A stretch of 64,000 nt of DNA from Melampsora larici-populina 98AG31 (GCF_000204055.1 NW_006768837.1:163925-227924), one strand, 5' to 3'. Shown: positions 25,254-37,500, numbered from the stretch's first letter. Translations and numbers: made by a program. The notes: generated by a model from the letters alone, not told the origin.

Positions 25254-25372
25254 GACTGATTGCTTGACCAATCATAGTCTAATCAAAACTCTGCTTGGTC
25301 AAGATACCTCTTGACCTTGACTGATCAAAGTCCAATCAAAACCCTGCTTGGTCAAGACACGGTTAAATCTCT
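25254..25372 (+). repeat. Imperfect tandem repeat of about 60 bp
   Basis: Two neighbouring units share TGACTGAT, then A(A/G)TC(T/C)AATCAAAAC, then CTGCTTGGTCAAGA. A partial further copy, with TGATCTTGGTCAGAGC, lies just upstream. Looks like local duplication in noncoding DNA. Confidence 0.6.
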
Positions 25373-26023
25373 TTCTGGCTTTGGAAATACCATAAGATCA
25401 AGCTGGATATCAAGTCAAGATTTGTTACAAATCTTTTCTTGAGGTTTAGGATCTGTCTTGACATCTGACCAAGACAAGGGAGATACTGATGACATCAGTA
25501 TCTCCTTGTATGTGAAACTTGAAGAAAAATGACTTGGTATCACATCACTTATGATGTGGAACATCCTTTTAAGGCATGTCCTGACATGGATATCTAATAC
25601 AAGTATATCTAGTGACAAATCATGACATCTCAAGATGTGTTGGATCACCCATGAGAGTGTAGTAACAAGAAGAAAAATGTGGAAATGTTGATCTTAGAGG
25701 AAAAAGATGTTGATCTTGAATGAAGGATTAAAGGAAATCTCATGCGGGGGTGACACTGGAAGGATGGATACATTGAGGTTAATGAAGCTGATAAAAATTC
25801 AGAAACAGTCTTTGATTAGCAGGTTAATATATATATATATATACTGATGAACAATCAAACAGTTCTGGAACTTGCACTAAGGATCCAATCAACATCAATA
25901 ATAACAACTTAAGCCCAATATCTGTGTGCTATGTACAGTCAAACCCCTCTAAAGCAGTACCCCTCTAAAGCCTTAACCTGTCTATAGTGATGGTTTTTTG
26001 ATTCTCCCAAGTTGGGAGGGGCC

Positions 26024-26460
26024 AGGACCCTGGAATGCGCCTACAGAGGGTAGTGACGAAGCCCGATTTTCAGTTTTTGGGCTTTACGCTACACACCACT
26101 CATTCTCCCACGCTCCCAAGCACTTCAAAAGATGCGCATGGAATAGGGCTATCAGATGAGCTCGGTCTGACCCCTGTAGCTTGCTTCACTGCGGCGTAAA
26201 TCGCAAAGGTGCAAAAAAATTTTGGGCCGCCAAGGCCCAATTCCGACCTTCGATTCTGGCTAGTTTTGGGCTTTACACTTGAATATCTCAGGAAGTATCG
26301 GTGCTATGGGGTTAAAAGTTAGTTCATATGAAAGCTCTGCTTCTTGCGCTTCTTTTGCGCTCCTGTAGCAAACTAGAAGTGTGATTTTGTACCCAAAAAA
26401 TCTGTTACAAAAAGGTCGGAATCTACGTCACTAACCTCCGTACGTGCATTCCAGGGTCCT
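26024..26460. mobile_element. hAT-like MITE, 437 bp, 8-bp target duplication
   Basis: The ends AGGACCCTGGAATGC are inverted and match over about 35 bp with few differences. Immediately outside each end is GAGGGGCC (26016-26023 and 26461-26468), an exact 8-bp target duplication as made by hAT transposases. There is no internal gene. The element splits the pogo-type relic around it. Confidence 0.9.
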
Positions 26461-26562
26461 GAGGGGCCAAAATTTGCAAAAAAACCCATAGTTCCGTCTA
26501 ACCCCTTAACCCATGCCCAGAATCCAAAAAAAACAATCTTTTCAATGTAAAGCCATAGAAAA

Positions 26563-26778
26563 ATGGCCAATAGGGAGGTAGGAAAGGGGATACCTCCAAC
26601 AGCTTCTGAAGCTTTGAAGGCAGTATCTTTGCTTATACAATTCATTGAAAGTACTGATATGCCCAAAGCAACAGCTGTTGACCCCCTTCTCCCTGCTCTT
26701 GAAAGCGCATTACCAGCAAGACCTATTTTGCCAACGAAATTCAGCCCTCCATCACTTTCTCCTTCAGTAGAAAATTAA
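26563..26778 (+). pseudogene. C-terminal fragment of a pogo-type transposase
   Basis: The frame reads IPPTASEALKAVSLLIQFIE followed by a Pro/Leu-rich tail. It resembles the C-terminal part of the intact pogo transposase in this window (IPTTAEAIKYLNGLVAHIEG), including the same position just before the end of the protein. The DNA-binding and DDE parts are missing, so this is a relic left in a deletion derivative. Confidence 0.6.
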
Positions 26779-26918
26779 ACAAATCTTGTGATGTAGTTAC
26801 AATTTTAAATGTATTCTTCTCACAAAAAATTAACACGGCAGATACTGAAATATTTGATAGCAAGTTAGACTTTTTCAACAACAAGACCCATATAAAGTCC
26901 TTTTTTCTATGGCTGTAG

Positions 26919-27416
26919 GCAACATGCAAACCATCGCGCAGAGGACTGCGACATCACTGTGGTCGTGTTGTGGTCGAAGTGGCCCAAACCATCCCTGCGG
27001 TACAGCCGGGCCGCCGTGTTGGGTTCACTGCGGTTGCACCGGGCCGCAATCACAGTGAGGAGACCGCAGGGATAAGGCTATTTGACATATGTCCTTTGTA
27101 TCAAAATACAAGTCCTTCGCATCTTATTTCAGCTAATATTGATTTGATATGCTCTTTTTAACCAATAAGTATGTGCCAGGTGCGAGCTTGTGTCATCTTT
27201 GTAGGCATCTTGTTGCTTTGACAGCGGCCAGCGACCAGCTACAATTCCGCCCGCTGCGACAGCGCGCGGCGATTTTTTCAGCCGCGCCGCCTTTGCAATC
27301 CAATGTTTAATCACTGCAACGACGCTGCGATAGGTTTGTCATGACGCTGCGGTGAATCGCCGCGCTATTGTTGTGAAGGTGGTGCGGCGGCACGCTGTGC
27401 GGCGTTTGCGTGTTGC
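26919..27416. mobile_element. GC-rich nonautonomous element, about 498 bp
   Basis: The ends GCAACATGCAAAC and, on the other strand, GCAACACGCAAAC form imperfect terminal inverted repeats of about 25 bp. TGTAG stands directly outside both ends (26914-26918 and 27417-27421), a possible 5-bp target duplication; a 6-bp CTGTAG reading is also possible. The block is far richer in G+C than the surrounding relic, with many CGC and GCG motifs, showing that it is foreign to its host element. No gene; superfamily unclear. Confidence 0.65.
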
Positions 27417-27471
27417 TGTAGGGGGACCACCCTCTAAAGCCATGTTTCCATGTTTTTAGAGGGATATGTTC

Positions 27472-28079
27472 CTAACCTAACTAAGTCCCTCTCGGACACA
27501 CAAGTAGTCAAGAGAGGGACTTATAGCTTATCCACGAAATTTGGTGTGTGAGCCTGTGGACCTTTGGCTGGGGCAATTTTCAAATCAAGACACTGCATTA
27601 TCTTGTTTACAAAACTCCTCTGGAGCCAAGAAACAATTTGTGCTGTGAATCATCCTACATACACCTGTGCCGGTATCAGCCTGCCAAACCAAATGGCTAT
27701 CAATCTATTCAAGATCAATGTTTTGGATAATTTCCATCCTCTGTAATTCGCTGCGGAGGTTTCAGAGAGTAATTTACTCCTGTCTTTGAGAAACTCTCAA
27801 CCACACTCAAAGTTTAAAGGAAAGAGGAGTTTTTCAAGCAATGTTTTGATGACCTTCCTGGGGGTAAGTCTCTATCTAAAAAAACCGTGTATGTAGAATG
27901 ATTCACAGAATAATTCATTTCTTGGCTCCGGGGGATTTTTGTAAGCAAGATAATGCAGTGTGTTAGTTTGAAAAATGCTCCAGCCAAAGGTCCACAGGCT
28001 CACACGCCAAATTTCATGGATAAGCTGTAAGTCCCTCTCTCGACTACTCGTTCGTCCGAGAGGGACTTAGTTAGGTTAG
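27472..28079. mobile_element. Mutator-like MITE, 608 bp, 9-bp target duplication
   Basis: Begins CTAACCTAACTAAGTCCCTC and ends with its reverse complement. Inverted similarity continues for roughly 190 bp from each side. The 9-bp sequence GATATGTTC flanks both ends exactly (27463-27471 and 28080-28088). Long terminal inverted repeats with a 9-bp target duplication are the signature of Mutator-like (MULE) elements. No gene inside. The outermost bases CTAACCTAAC resemble telomere-type repeats. Confidence 0.88.
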
Positions 28080-28264
28080 GATATGTTCTATGGTTGTGGA
28101 ATGTCCACCCTCTAAAGCCATGGTTTTCATATATTTAGAGGGTTTTCAATGTAAAGCCGTGAATGTATGTCTATAGAGGGGTTCCTCAACAAAGACATAG
28201 CCCCTCTATACCCATAGGTTTCCCCTTCTCCCAAGGGGTATGGCTTTAGACGGGTTTGACTGTA

Positions 28265-29347
28265 TAGACGTAAGTGAATGAGAGCCCCTGTAAATGTTTC
28301 CCAAGTTTTTGTCATGATCAAGCCTACTTTTTCTGAAGTTTGGGTTTGGTTGAGGCTTTGAGTACTTTGGAAGTAAGATTTGAGAACACTGAATGGCTTT
28401 TCAATTGGGTTTAAATCTTTTGAGTAAGGTGGCAGATAATTTGATCATATACCTTTCTTGGCAATTAGTTCAGCAATATTACCACCATGATGGATTTGGC
28501 AATTGTCCATGACCAAGAATGAGCTGGCTTGTGGAATATAGATTCATGACCGGAAACTGAATATAGACAAACATCAGTGTATCAAACATCTCAAACCAGG
28601 CAACTAATCTAACTCACCAGCCAATGCTTGAGAAATCCCTCAAACTCCTCGCAAACATAGCTTCCTTCTAGGAAGTCCAAGGCCAATATTAAGCTTCTGA
28701 AGATTGCAGGTATGAGTAGGTACTGTTGGCCACTGCAGCTCCAAGCTCCATGGAACATTTTGGGTATGCTCTCCATGGATGGCCTGGCCATTCTCCTGTC
28801 TGAGGTACCACTCTTGGGTAGAACATTCATCTAAATCAGAATGTCTATGAGTGTTTGGATTGTTTCATGATGGAGAAAAATGGCAAACTGGGCTCACCTA
28901 GAACACAAACATGTGTCAGTCCTCCCACCATCCTAGCCTGCTTTGAGGGACATTGACTTGGGTGCACAGTACAAGTCTTCTTGACAGTCAAGTTGAGACT
29001 GTTCTTGAGGTTTTGGCTATGTTCACTAGGCAGATACAACTCAGTCATACACCACATGTCAATACACTTGCAGGTTGAGACTGGGAATGCCCCCGCCCAA
29101 GTAGCTCAATCATGTAATCTTGATCTTCATCGGTCAACCTGGTGTTCTTGCCAAGTCTTGCATAACTTGAAGGGTTGTGAACTACAGAGTATGTGTGTTG
29201 GTATAAATTATACCATTGGGAAATGGTGCATGCGCTGACCAGCAACAACAAATAGATGTTTTTTTGGACAGTGTCAATTGTCTTTCCTGCTTGCAGGTAT
29301 TGAACCAGGAAGGCAGCATAGAAAGTTTCAGAGCCGCACCTAATCAA
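28265..29347 (-). pseudogene. Decayed Tc1/mariner-type transposase
   Basis: Read on the minus strand, fragments follow the usual order. First comes an N-terminal helix-turn-helix part (29347-29045: TISQWYNLYQ, then RLGKNTRLTDEDQDYMIELL). Next is a beta-strand part (28740-28609: LIPAIFRSLILALDFLEGS, then YVCEEFEGFLKHWL). Last is a core block with SFLVMDNCQIHHGG (second catalytic Asp) and YLPPYSKDLNPIEKPF (final Glu) at about 28530-28390. An in-frame TGA lies between the last two motifs and frames shift between blocks, so it is not functional. The pogo-type relic abuts its 3' end. Confidence 0.8.
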
Positions 29348-29702
29348 TTCTACCTGCTCTCAATACAGCATGTTTTCCACATCATCCTTGTATTCACTTC
29401 ATATCACAAATCTCACCATCTGTGTTAGTTCCAGTCACCCAGCGTATTCAAAAATTTCATCACAGTTTCTCAACCTCTTCAGTTTCATTGCTTGTTTTTT
29501 TCTTCCCACCACCCATCCACACTGTGAAACAGAAATAACAAAAATAACCAACAAAAAAACATATAATAAGCCATGCCATCAATATTGTCCTCATGAGAAT
29601 ATCTATTACTTATTCCTATCTTACAATTTTCTTATTCAGTACCATATTATCTACTTTGTTAGAATCTCAAAACTCTAATATACAATTCATTACAACCACA
29701 TA

Positions 29703-32588
29703 CAGTCAAACCCGCGCACATGCATACCCGCGCACATGCATAACCAGCCAAAATGCATAAGTTTTGGCTTCCACCCAGCTGGTGCGGGCAATTTTTTTTG
29801 TTAATTACATAATTATGGCAAAAACCATAATGCATAGGTTTTTTTAGATCCCCAAGGTCATAATGCATACATGGAAAGTGGGCTGGGAAGAAAATTTTCT
29901 TCCTGCAAGCCTTCTTTGATACAATTTTAGCGATGTCAGACAGCAATGAGCCCTCTCTGGGTGTTGAACCCCTTCAATTCAACACAGAGAATCCTATTCA
30001 TGCCACTCGCATTGGCAACATAATATTTCTTGCACCATCCGACCTCAAGCCCTCTCAATTCCCATCACATTTACAATTTGAAGAGCATGATTTACATCTA
30101 CTCGAGAAAGGGCTCAAAGACCTCAAAGAAGAAACTCAAACACGTCTTGATGAACTTAAATCAAATCAAAAGAACGGACAAACTCTCTCTCAGGAAGAAC
30201 AAGACTGGTTTGATGATGGGGGAAACTTGATTAATGAACACCTTATAGTAGATATACTTTTATGTCTAGATGAATTCAAGCCCTTATCACTTGGGTGTCA
30301 TGAGTTCAAAGCAATACAATCTATCATCTCGTGTTATCAATCAACTCTTTCCAATGACTCAAAAATTAAGATGGATAGAAAGAAAGAAGCTAAACGAACG
30401 ACATCTAACAATCTCGATTCTCTCGATCACGGACGTGGAAAGAAGGCTCGTTCCTGCTTATCAAAACCAGTCCAATCAAACAGAACTCGCCGTAAATCTG
30501 GGGTCACCAAACAAACTCTGACTTATAACCAACGTGTTGAGGTCCTTAATTGGTACCACAAAAATGGTGAAAGTCAAACAGGGACTGTCCGACACTTCTC
30601 TAAAATATATCCGGACTTGGGAATCAGTCAACCTAATATCAGTCGATGGATCAAAGAAGAAGCATCAATTCGAGACACTGCTGGTACTGTTAGTAGCCAA
30701 ACTAAGCGCAAATCTGAGCTCAAATATCCACAAATTGAAACACTTCTGGTTAATTACATACGTGAATGTGAAAAGAGTGGTCAATTTATTACCGGCGATC
30801 AAATCAAAGAGAAATGGAACCACTTTGCTCGACTCGAAAAGCTCCCAAGCAAGGACTGGCTGAACTTGAGTGGTGGATGGCTTGACGCATTCAAATCACG
30901 TCACAACCTTCGTGAGATCAAAAAACATGGTGAAGCCGCATCAGCCAGTCCTGAGGTAGTGGCAGCTGAGAGGGCTCGAATGTGTAAGATCACTGCCGAG
31001 TACAAACAGTGTGATGTCTATAACATGGATGAAACAGGTTTGTTTTACGCGTAAGTCTTATTTCCATCGTTCTCCTGCTTCTTTCTCCTGCACCTCTTGT
31101 TTCTGACTGTTTCTTTGTGTGTTTCAGGATGCCCCCTGATCGAGGTTTAGCCAGTCAGAGTTCGCCAGGTGTCAAAGGATCCAAAGCATGTATAACTGTT
31201 GTCTGTACTACCAATGCCGATGGATCAGACAATCGTTTTCTGACATTTATCAGTCGATGGAAATCCCCACGCTGCTTCAATAAAAAGACACCATCCGAGC
31301 TTGGAATAGATTACTACAACAACACAACCTCTTGGATGACTTCAACAATCTTTGAGTTGTGGATCTCAAAGTGGGATCGAGACTTACGAGCCAAAGGGAG
31401 GAAGATCTTACTCTTACTTGACAATTTTGCTGGTCATACTGTGCCGCCAAATCTCCTCACCAACATTAAGCTCGAGTTCTTTCGACCAAATCTCACAGCT
31501 CACGTTCAGCCACTCGATGCTGGCATTATCCACGCATTCAAATGCCATTATCGCAAACGATTCCTCACACGTACTCTCCGACGCCTTGACAACAATGAGA
31601 CTGTAAATAAAGTGTATGAAATTGATGTTCTTGCTGCTTGTCGTTTGGCCAAGTTAGCTTGGCATTCCGTCACCGGAAAGACCATTCAGCACTGCTGGGG
31701 CCACTCGGGAATCATTGCATTCAAGGATAGCAACATGCAAGTCCCTCTCTATTCTCTCTAGCTTGCTTTTCCTGTTTTTGAAGTTTACAGTTTTCTTATA
31801 CTTTTCCCTCTTTATCTTACTTGTAGGCTTCCTGCCTTCAATCCAGCCAACCTACCCATTACAGAGGACTTAGATCTTGAAGACGATTTGCAACGCCTTC
31901 AAGATTCGGGCTTGCTCTCATCCAGGAATCGAATGTCGATATCCGAGCTTTTGAACCCCGAAGATGAAACACCATCATTTTCAAACTTACCAACTGCTGA
32001 GGAGATTCACGGACAGGCTCATGTCTCCCAAGACGACTCTGAAGATAACACGATCGAAAGCGAACCGATTCCTACCACTGCCGAGGCAATAAAATACCTC
32101 AACGGTCTTGTCGCTCACATCGAAGGAACTGCGACTCCTCTCGGTCTCAAACTTGATCAGCTCTTGCAACAATACAGTCGCCAGCTGAAGTCCGACGAGT
32201 TTTTTTCTTTCAATAAACAGCCATCGATCATAGATTTTTTCAAAAAACTCCCTAATCCCGACTCGGAGATGACATTTGAGTCTTAACTGAACTCTGTCCC
32301 TTATACTACAATCAATTTCCCTTCTATATACAATTATAAGATACAGTGTTGTCTTTCCTTTACTCAGACAAAAGAAGTCTTGTGTTTTGTACCCGTGCAA
32401 AATGAAAACATACTATCACATAGAGTTATACTTTTTGAATGAAAACCCGCCACAATGCATATCTTTATGCATTTAGGCCTAAATACATAGAATTATGCAT
32501 TATGGAGGTTTGGGCCCATTTGTATAACCCGCGATAATGCATACCAAAAATCGTCTCCCCAAATTATGCATTAGCGCGGGTTTGACTG
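29703..32588. mobile_element. Intact pogo/Tigger-type DNA transposon, 2886 bp
   Basis: The terminal inverted repeats share CAGTCAAACCCGCGC exactly and then ATGCAT. TA stands outside both ends (29701-29702 and 32589-32590), the Tc1/mariner-pogo target duplication. Subterminal ATGCAT and CCGCGC motifs are repeated near both ends in both orientations, likely transposase-binding sites. A single three-exon transposase gene with complete catalytic motifs fills the middle. Nothing in the sequence marks it as dead. Confidence 0.92.
29933..32286 (+). CDS. Pogo/Tigger-like transposase (CENP-B/DDE_1 family)
   Basis: Binds the element's ends and catalyses cut-and-paste transposition. Exons 29933-31050, 31128-31736 and 31827-32286 join in phase to 728 residues. 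After a Gln/Ser/Glu-rich N-terminus, residues about 193-245 form a psq/CENP-B-type helix-turn-helix (TLTYNQRVEVLNWYHKNG, then ISQPNISRWIKEE). Residues about 260-330 form a second, Tc5-type helix-turn-helix with WLDAFKSRHNLR. The DDE_1 core has YNMDETGLFY (Asp about 365), ILLLLDNFAGH (Asp about 469) and HVQPLDAGIIHAFK (Asp about 502), all intact. The C-terminus is acidic with a final FxKQPSIIDFFKKL patch. The second intron appears to use a GC donor (GCAAGT at 31737-31742); a GT donor three bases later would break the frame. Confidence 0.9.
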
Positions 32589-34583
32589 TACTCCTTTTAT
32601 TCATCATTCGAATTCTATTCTGCTACAAGAAATCATATCTCTGCTTTATCTCCTTTTTTGATTATTTGCGACTCAAGACCTATTTCTTAAAATTATTAGT
32701 GGATCCAAAACCTATTCTATCCCCTTGTTATCTGATTTTTAAGAATTTTTTTGTCAGTCCATGTATCCAGACGAGATGTTAAAATAGGTTTATAGCTCTT
32801 TTGTATGACCTCTGGCCTCCCCCAGGGGTTTCTTTGTGTTGTGAGATTATGGATCCTCATATTTCTTATATCTCGCATCTCGAGTTACTACAAGAACCTC
32901 GTTTCGTGCGTGCGCACCACTCCGCGTACACCTAGCCTAGCCTACGAGCACCCAGAGCCTGGAGAGAGACGAGTAAACAGGAGTAAACTCATTCCTGTTG
33001 ACGCATACATATCTATGACGTCACTATGTAGCTCACTTTCACATAACACTTCATCTTGCAAAACGTTCATTTCATTTCTTGGTTCATCTTTTGATAGAAA
33101 CAAAATTGGTTAAGCATTCAAGACATTCGTCAACCAAGTCGTCCTTTCAAATACTGATGATCATATGTCTTTCAAAATCATACTTATCTCTTAGGACTTC
33201 TTCGTTCTATCTATCCTGTTCAGGTCAACAAGAGTCAATAGGATGTGTACTATATGCGTATTTAGATTTATTTAGATTCAATACTCAATGAAAATCATCG
33301 GAGGTGGACACATTTCAAAGAAGGGTGAATTGGAAGTCCTCTCTCCTTCTTTTTATGTATCTACTTTATACAACATGGATTATGTTGAAGATTGGGGAAG
33401 ATTACGATCGATATCAAAACGGAAATTCTAACACCGATGAATTCTTAAAGTTCACCACACAACAAACATAAATAAATTCGAAGTATCCCGACAATGCGGG
33501 GGTCATTGGTGACGGCGGTAGTAGGGCTAACGGATATACATAGAGTTCTTTTTTAATGGATTTGAGTAAATCATGAGAAGAAAAGAAGGAGGCAACCAAA
33601 TAGAATACAACACAAAAGAACACACCCAATTTGTTGACTTGAAAGGGAAAAGGGAAAAGGGTTATGGTGGGTGCATATTTGCCAAATCGCATCTTCCTAC
33701 CGGGCAACTTCCGATGCACATGTCATGGAACTTTAAAAAAACTCAGTCAAGTTTGGTATTGGGGAAAAGTCTAAAGTGATTTAAAGTCAGCACAAATTAA
33801 ATCTTATCTCTTTACAAGAATCATAAGACAAGTTGATTAATTGCTCGGGATATACTTATGACATCGAGATTCGTGATATATAAATAAGAAGGTTCTATGG
33901 TCTGTGGAAAAGTGTGAGACAAGTCGGTTTGTTCCGAGCAAGCCATAATACATACAACTCTGGTAACAGAGTCAAAAGAGAAGTCAACAAACGAATGAAT
34001 TGTATTTAAGGTGGATTAGGTTGTTATAGTGCTATAGAATTAGTACAAAAACAATTGATTTATCATTTTAAAGTGGAGACGGTAACTTCTGACGAATGAT
34101 GACGAATTGTTTGAAGGATTTTTAGATCAGTATATGTTGTACCAAAAAACATCAGCATTCATTTTCTTTCTGAAACACCCGACTTTTATTTTATTTTGTT
34201 TTGAAAAAATCAACAAGAACCACAAGGAGAAGGAGGAAGATTTTCAATCTCTACTTGGGTTTTCTTTTTACAACACGATTTTCTTTTCTCCGATCGTATT
34301 TGATTACGCCACTTCATCATTAGGGTATACCTCTGGAATTTATTTAGGAGGTTTACATTTGAATACATAGATTGGATTTGGTTGAAATCAAAATCTTGAA
34401 GGAAGGCAAGAAGTTTAAGGAGGATTGATCTAATTGCTTGAAGGAAATTTGAAATTTGAAGTGAGTGATTTGATTGATTGATTGATTGATTGAGGAAAGA
34501 TGAGTGTTCTGATCCGATTGTTCTTGTTCTTGTTCTTGTTCTTGTAGTTTCGTTAAAGATGAAGTAGTTTGAAGAAGCAAAAG
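32589..34583. other. Intergenic region upstream of the PH-domain gene
   Basis: About 2 kb with no supported gene; short frames on both strands lack domains. Just upstream of the next gene lie an ATTG microsatellite (about 34471-34491) and a TTCTTG microsatellite (about 34521-34545). The promoter of the PH-domain gene should lie in the last few hundred bases. Confidence 0.5.
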
Positions 34584-37500
34584 ATGAAAAATAAGAATCG
34601 AAGCAGAGTTCATGAATTAAGTTGTCAATTCGAACAAAAAATTAAAAATCCAATTTCCATCTCAAGTTCAAGTCAACTATCAATACCAACTCATTCTCAT
34701 TCTCAACCTTTACATTTAAATTCAATCAATCGATTAAAGAAAATCAAACTAGTAAACAATCAACTTCGAAATCACAATCAAAATGACCAACATTACCAGC
34801 ATTCATCGTTGAGTTTAGATATCCAAACTACCTTGAAACGAGATCTCGAATCAAATTCTACCAGTACTACTGATAGCAATACCAACCATTCAACTTATAG
34901 TCTACCTTTACCTAATTCACCTACTGTCGATCAAACTCACACCACTTCTTCAAATTCAACTACCATCATCACTCATAGTAGTACAGTTGATCATAATTCT
35001 CCTAATGAAATCCCTCAAAATCAAAATCAAAATCAACCATCTCAACTTGAACATCATATATCCAATCGACCAATCTCAGAAAACCCTATCAATCACATTC
35101 AACCTTCCGATTCATTCATCAAACCTTCACCTGGTGTGATCGATATGTTTCAAAATCATCAATCTCAATCAATTCATTCAAGACTATCTCAAGATACTTA
35201 TCTACCTTCTTTGAATCGATTGCCATCTGATGCTTCTAGTGCTAACCTCAGTGATCCTTCTCAGACCGGTCCATATCTGAAAGTGTTTTCTCCTTGTTCT
35301 ATCACTACTACTGAACATACCAGTCTTCCTCAAAGTACTTGCTCAGCAACCAGTAATCCTGACTCATCTAATCGTCTCCTAAGCTGGGCCCCTCATACTT
35401 CACCCCTCAAAAAGATGTCTCAACGTTCAAATTCGACCACTCCCTTTGGAATCGATTGCTCATCCGAATCAAATCATTCTCAACTTGATCGTCCATCTAC
35501 ATCCAGTGGCCTTCATCACAACCCCTCTACGGCCACATCTGCTGAACGTCGTCCATATTCATCACTTCAGTCTACAGATCATCTCGATTCTAATCAAAAT
35601 TCATCAGACCTTCCTTCATTTAGCTATTGTACAGGTGACAAGGGTATAGAAGATCTTTTGGAAACACTTGGTTATAGTTCAGGTTTATCAAAGTCTAAAT
35701 CTTCTTCAAGTATGCGTACTTCACATGATCCAATCGTCAAAGATAAAAGTCATGGTCGAGATCCGGTGGTCATGCTCGATATTGAAGGGGATGAATTTAC
35801 TATTCATGAACACTCTCTCAGTCCAGTTTCGTGAGTTTTTTTTCTCGTTTTTATCAGCATGGAAAAAGCTCCTGATCATGGATCAAAGGCTCACCAGACT
35901 TGCGCAATTCACTCATCATTGACCAATTCATTATCTTTCTCGCAATCGGTGACTTTGACTATCCTTCGATCACATTCATTTTACTTTACATCAAATCAGG
36001 GAGCGAACAGAACTCTCAACAATATCTTCAAAACAATCTTCAAATCGTCAACGTCCTTTTGCAAACCCTCAAGCCATACTTGCTCAACGCTTGATGCCCC
36101 AAAATCGCTTCCGCCCAACAGCACCACTCTCTCTATCACCTAAACCAAAACATCTCTCTCCTTTATCTGCATCATCTGTCTCGAGTTCAATTCACAGGAA
36201 CGTGGGTTCTAACTTGGATCGTCCTCATTCGAGTCATGGCCTATCAACCAATCAAGATCCCGCACCTAGTGGATCGAATCTTAGTGATCGAGCCAAAATC
36301 TTTGGAGACTCCAAACCTCTCCGACCCAGAGACACTTTGACCAAATCCGCATCATCTCACGATCTGTTCTCTCCCCCTCTCCAATCATCAAGTCTTTTCC
36401 CGGATGATACCCATCTCACCGGAGCGGCCACGAGCCGACCTTCATTGCAGCGAATTCCTAAAAAGGCTACAGCTCTGATTCAAATGTTCGAAGGTGGCTC
36501 TTCTTCACCCGCTTCAGGCTCTCAATCTAGTATACCCATTGGCTTTCCACCTCATAAACCTAGACCTATCTCCTTATCCCCTACCAAACTCAACTCTTCA
36601 TCAGTTCAAGCCGCTCCTTTGAATAGAATCCAATATCCAACACCTGGCCCTAGCGGATCAACACCATCTCGGCTTTCGGCGTTTGAGGCAATAGAGGCCT
36701 CTAGAAAAGCTAGAACTGCACGTCAGCAACGGCAATATGTTTCTGAATCCGCCCTCAATCAATTTGCTTCAACATCTGCGATCCCAGCTGTGGACCAAGA
36801 TGCTCTTACTACTTCCTCGTCTATTCCATTTGAAGAAACAGAGGCAGAGCAACAACGGATTCGAACGAGGAACGAGAGGCGAGAGCGAGTGGCACAGGCT
36901 GAACGAGGTCAACTAGTGCCACCCCCTAGTTCACCAACCAAGAATTCGAGGCAATCATTGAAATCTCCCATGTCCGAACGATTGATTCAACATCGGAAAT
37001 CGATTGCATCTTCGATCACCTCTAACCTTAGTGATATTCAGATCCTTCATCACGGTTTAATCTGGTATCGGAATCCACAAACTAATCAATGGGGTGAGAC
37101 AAGAGGTATCTTGACATCTGATGCAGTTTATCTCATGAACGAAAATGGTGAAATTGATCAAGCTTCACCTAATCAATCTATCGAATTGAATTTAAGGAAT
37201 TGTACGGCAGTTGAAAGTGTGCGAAGCAAAAGATCTTATGGTCCTGATTTTAGTGATCCACATTTACATATGCTTAGGATTGCTTGGACAGAATTCGATC
37301 CTTTGAATAATTCTAGAGTCGAACATGAAGAGTTTTTGGGTTGCACTCGTGCTACTCAACGTGCAGATTGGGTGGGCGCCATTTGGTAGGTGGTCTTTAT
37401 TCTTTCTTGATTCGAAATCAAAACTATTCTGATCATATCCTTTTACTTTACTATAGGCAAGCTGCCCATGATTTGGGTGGTTTTATTGAACAACCTGATA

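Larger units (their letters stand above)
23734..25935. other. Gene-free stretch with small repeats
   Basis: No open frame with a recognisable domain. Holds a 26-bp tandem duplication (24541-24592), a longer tandem of about 60 bp (25254-25372), a tight hairpin (25475-25507) and a TA microsatellite near 25828-25842. Probably decayed repeat DNA. Confidence 0.5.
25936..28262. mobile_element. Pogo-type element relic with three nested insertions
   Basis: The ends start CAGTCAAACC and are inverted relative to each other, flanked by TA (25934-25935 and 28263-28264). Near both ends, and again inside, the motif CCTCTAAAGCC is repeated, like the subterminal transposase-binding repeats of pogo elements. 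The only coding trace is a C-terminal transposase fragment at 26563-26778. Removing the three younger insertions (26024-26460, 26919-27416, 27472-28079) and their target copies leaves about 760 bp, so the host was already a shortened, nonautonomous element. The ends share the first ten bases with the intact pogo element at 29703-32588. Confidence 0.85.

Noticed and set aside
29701..29750. Short direct repeats CCCGCGCACATGCATA that look like a tiny CRISPR-type array
   Set aside because: Only two units without spacers, and they lie in the terminal region of a pogo element, where such subterminal repeats are expected; this is a eukaryotic genome.
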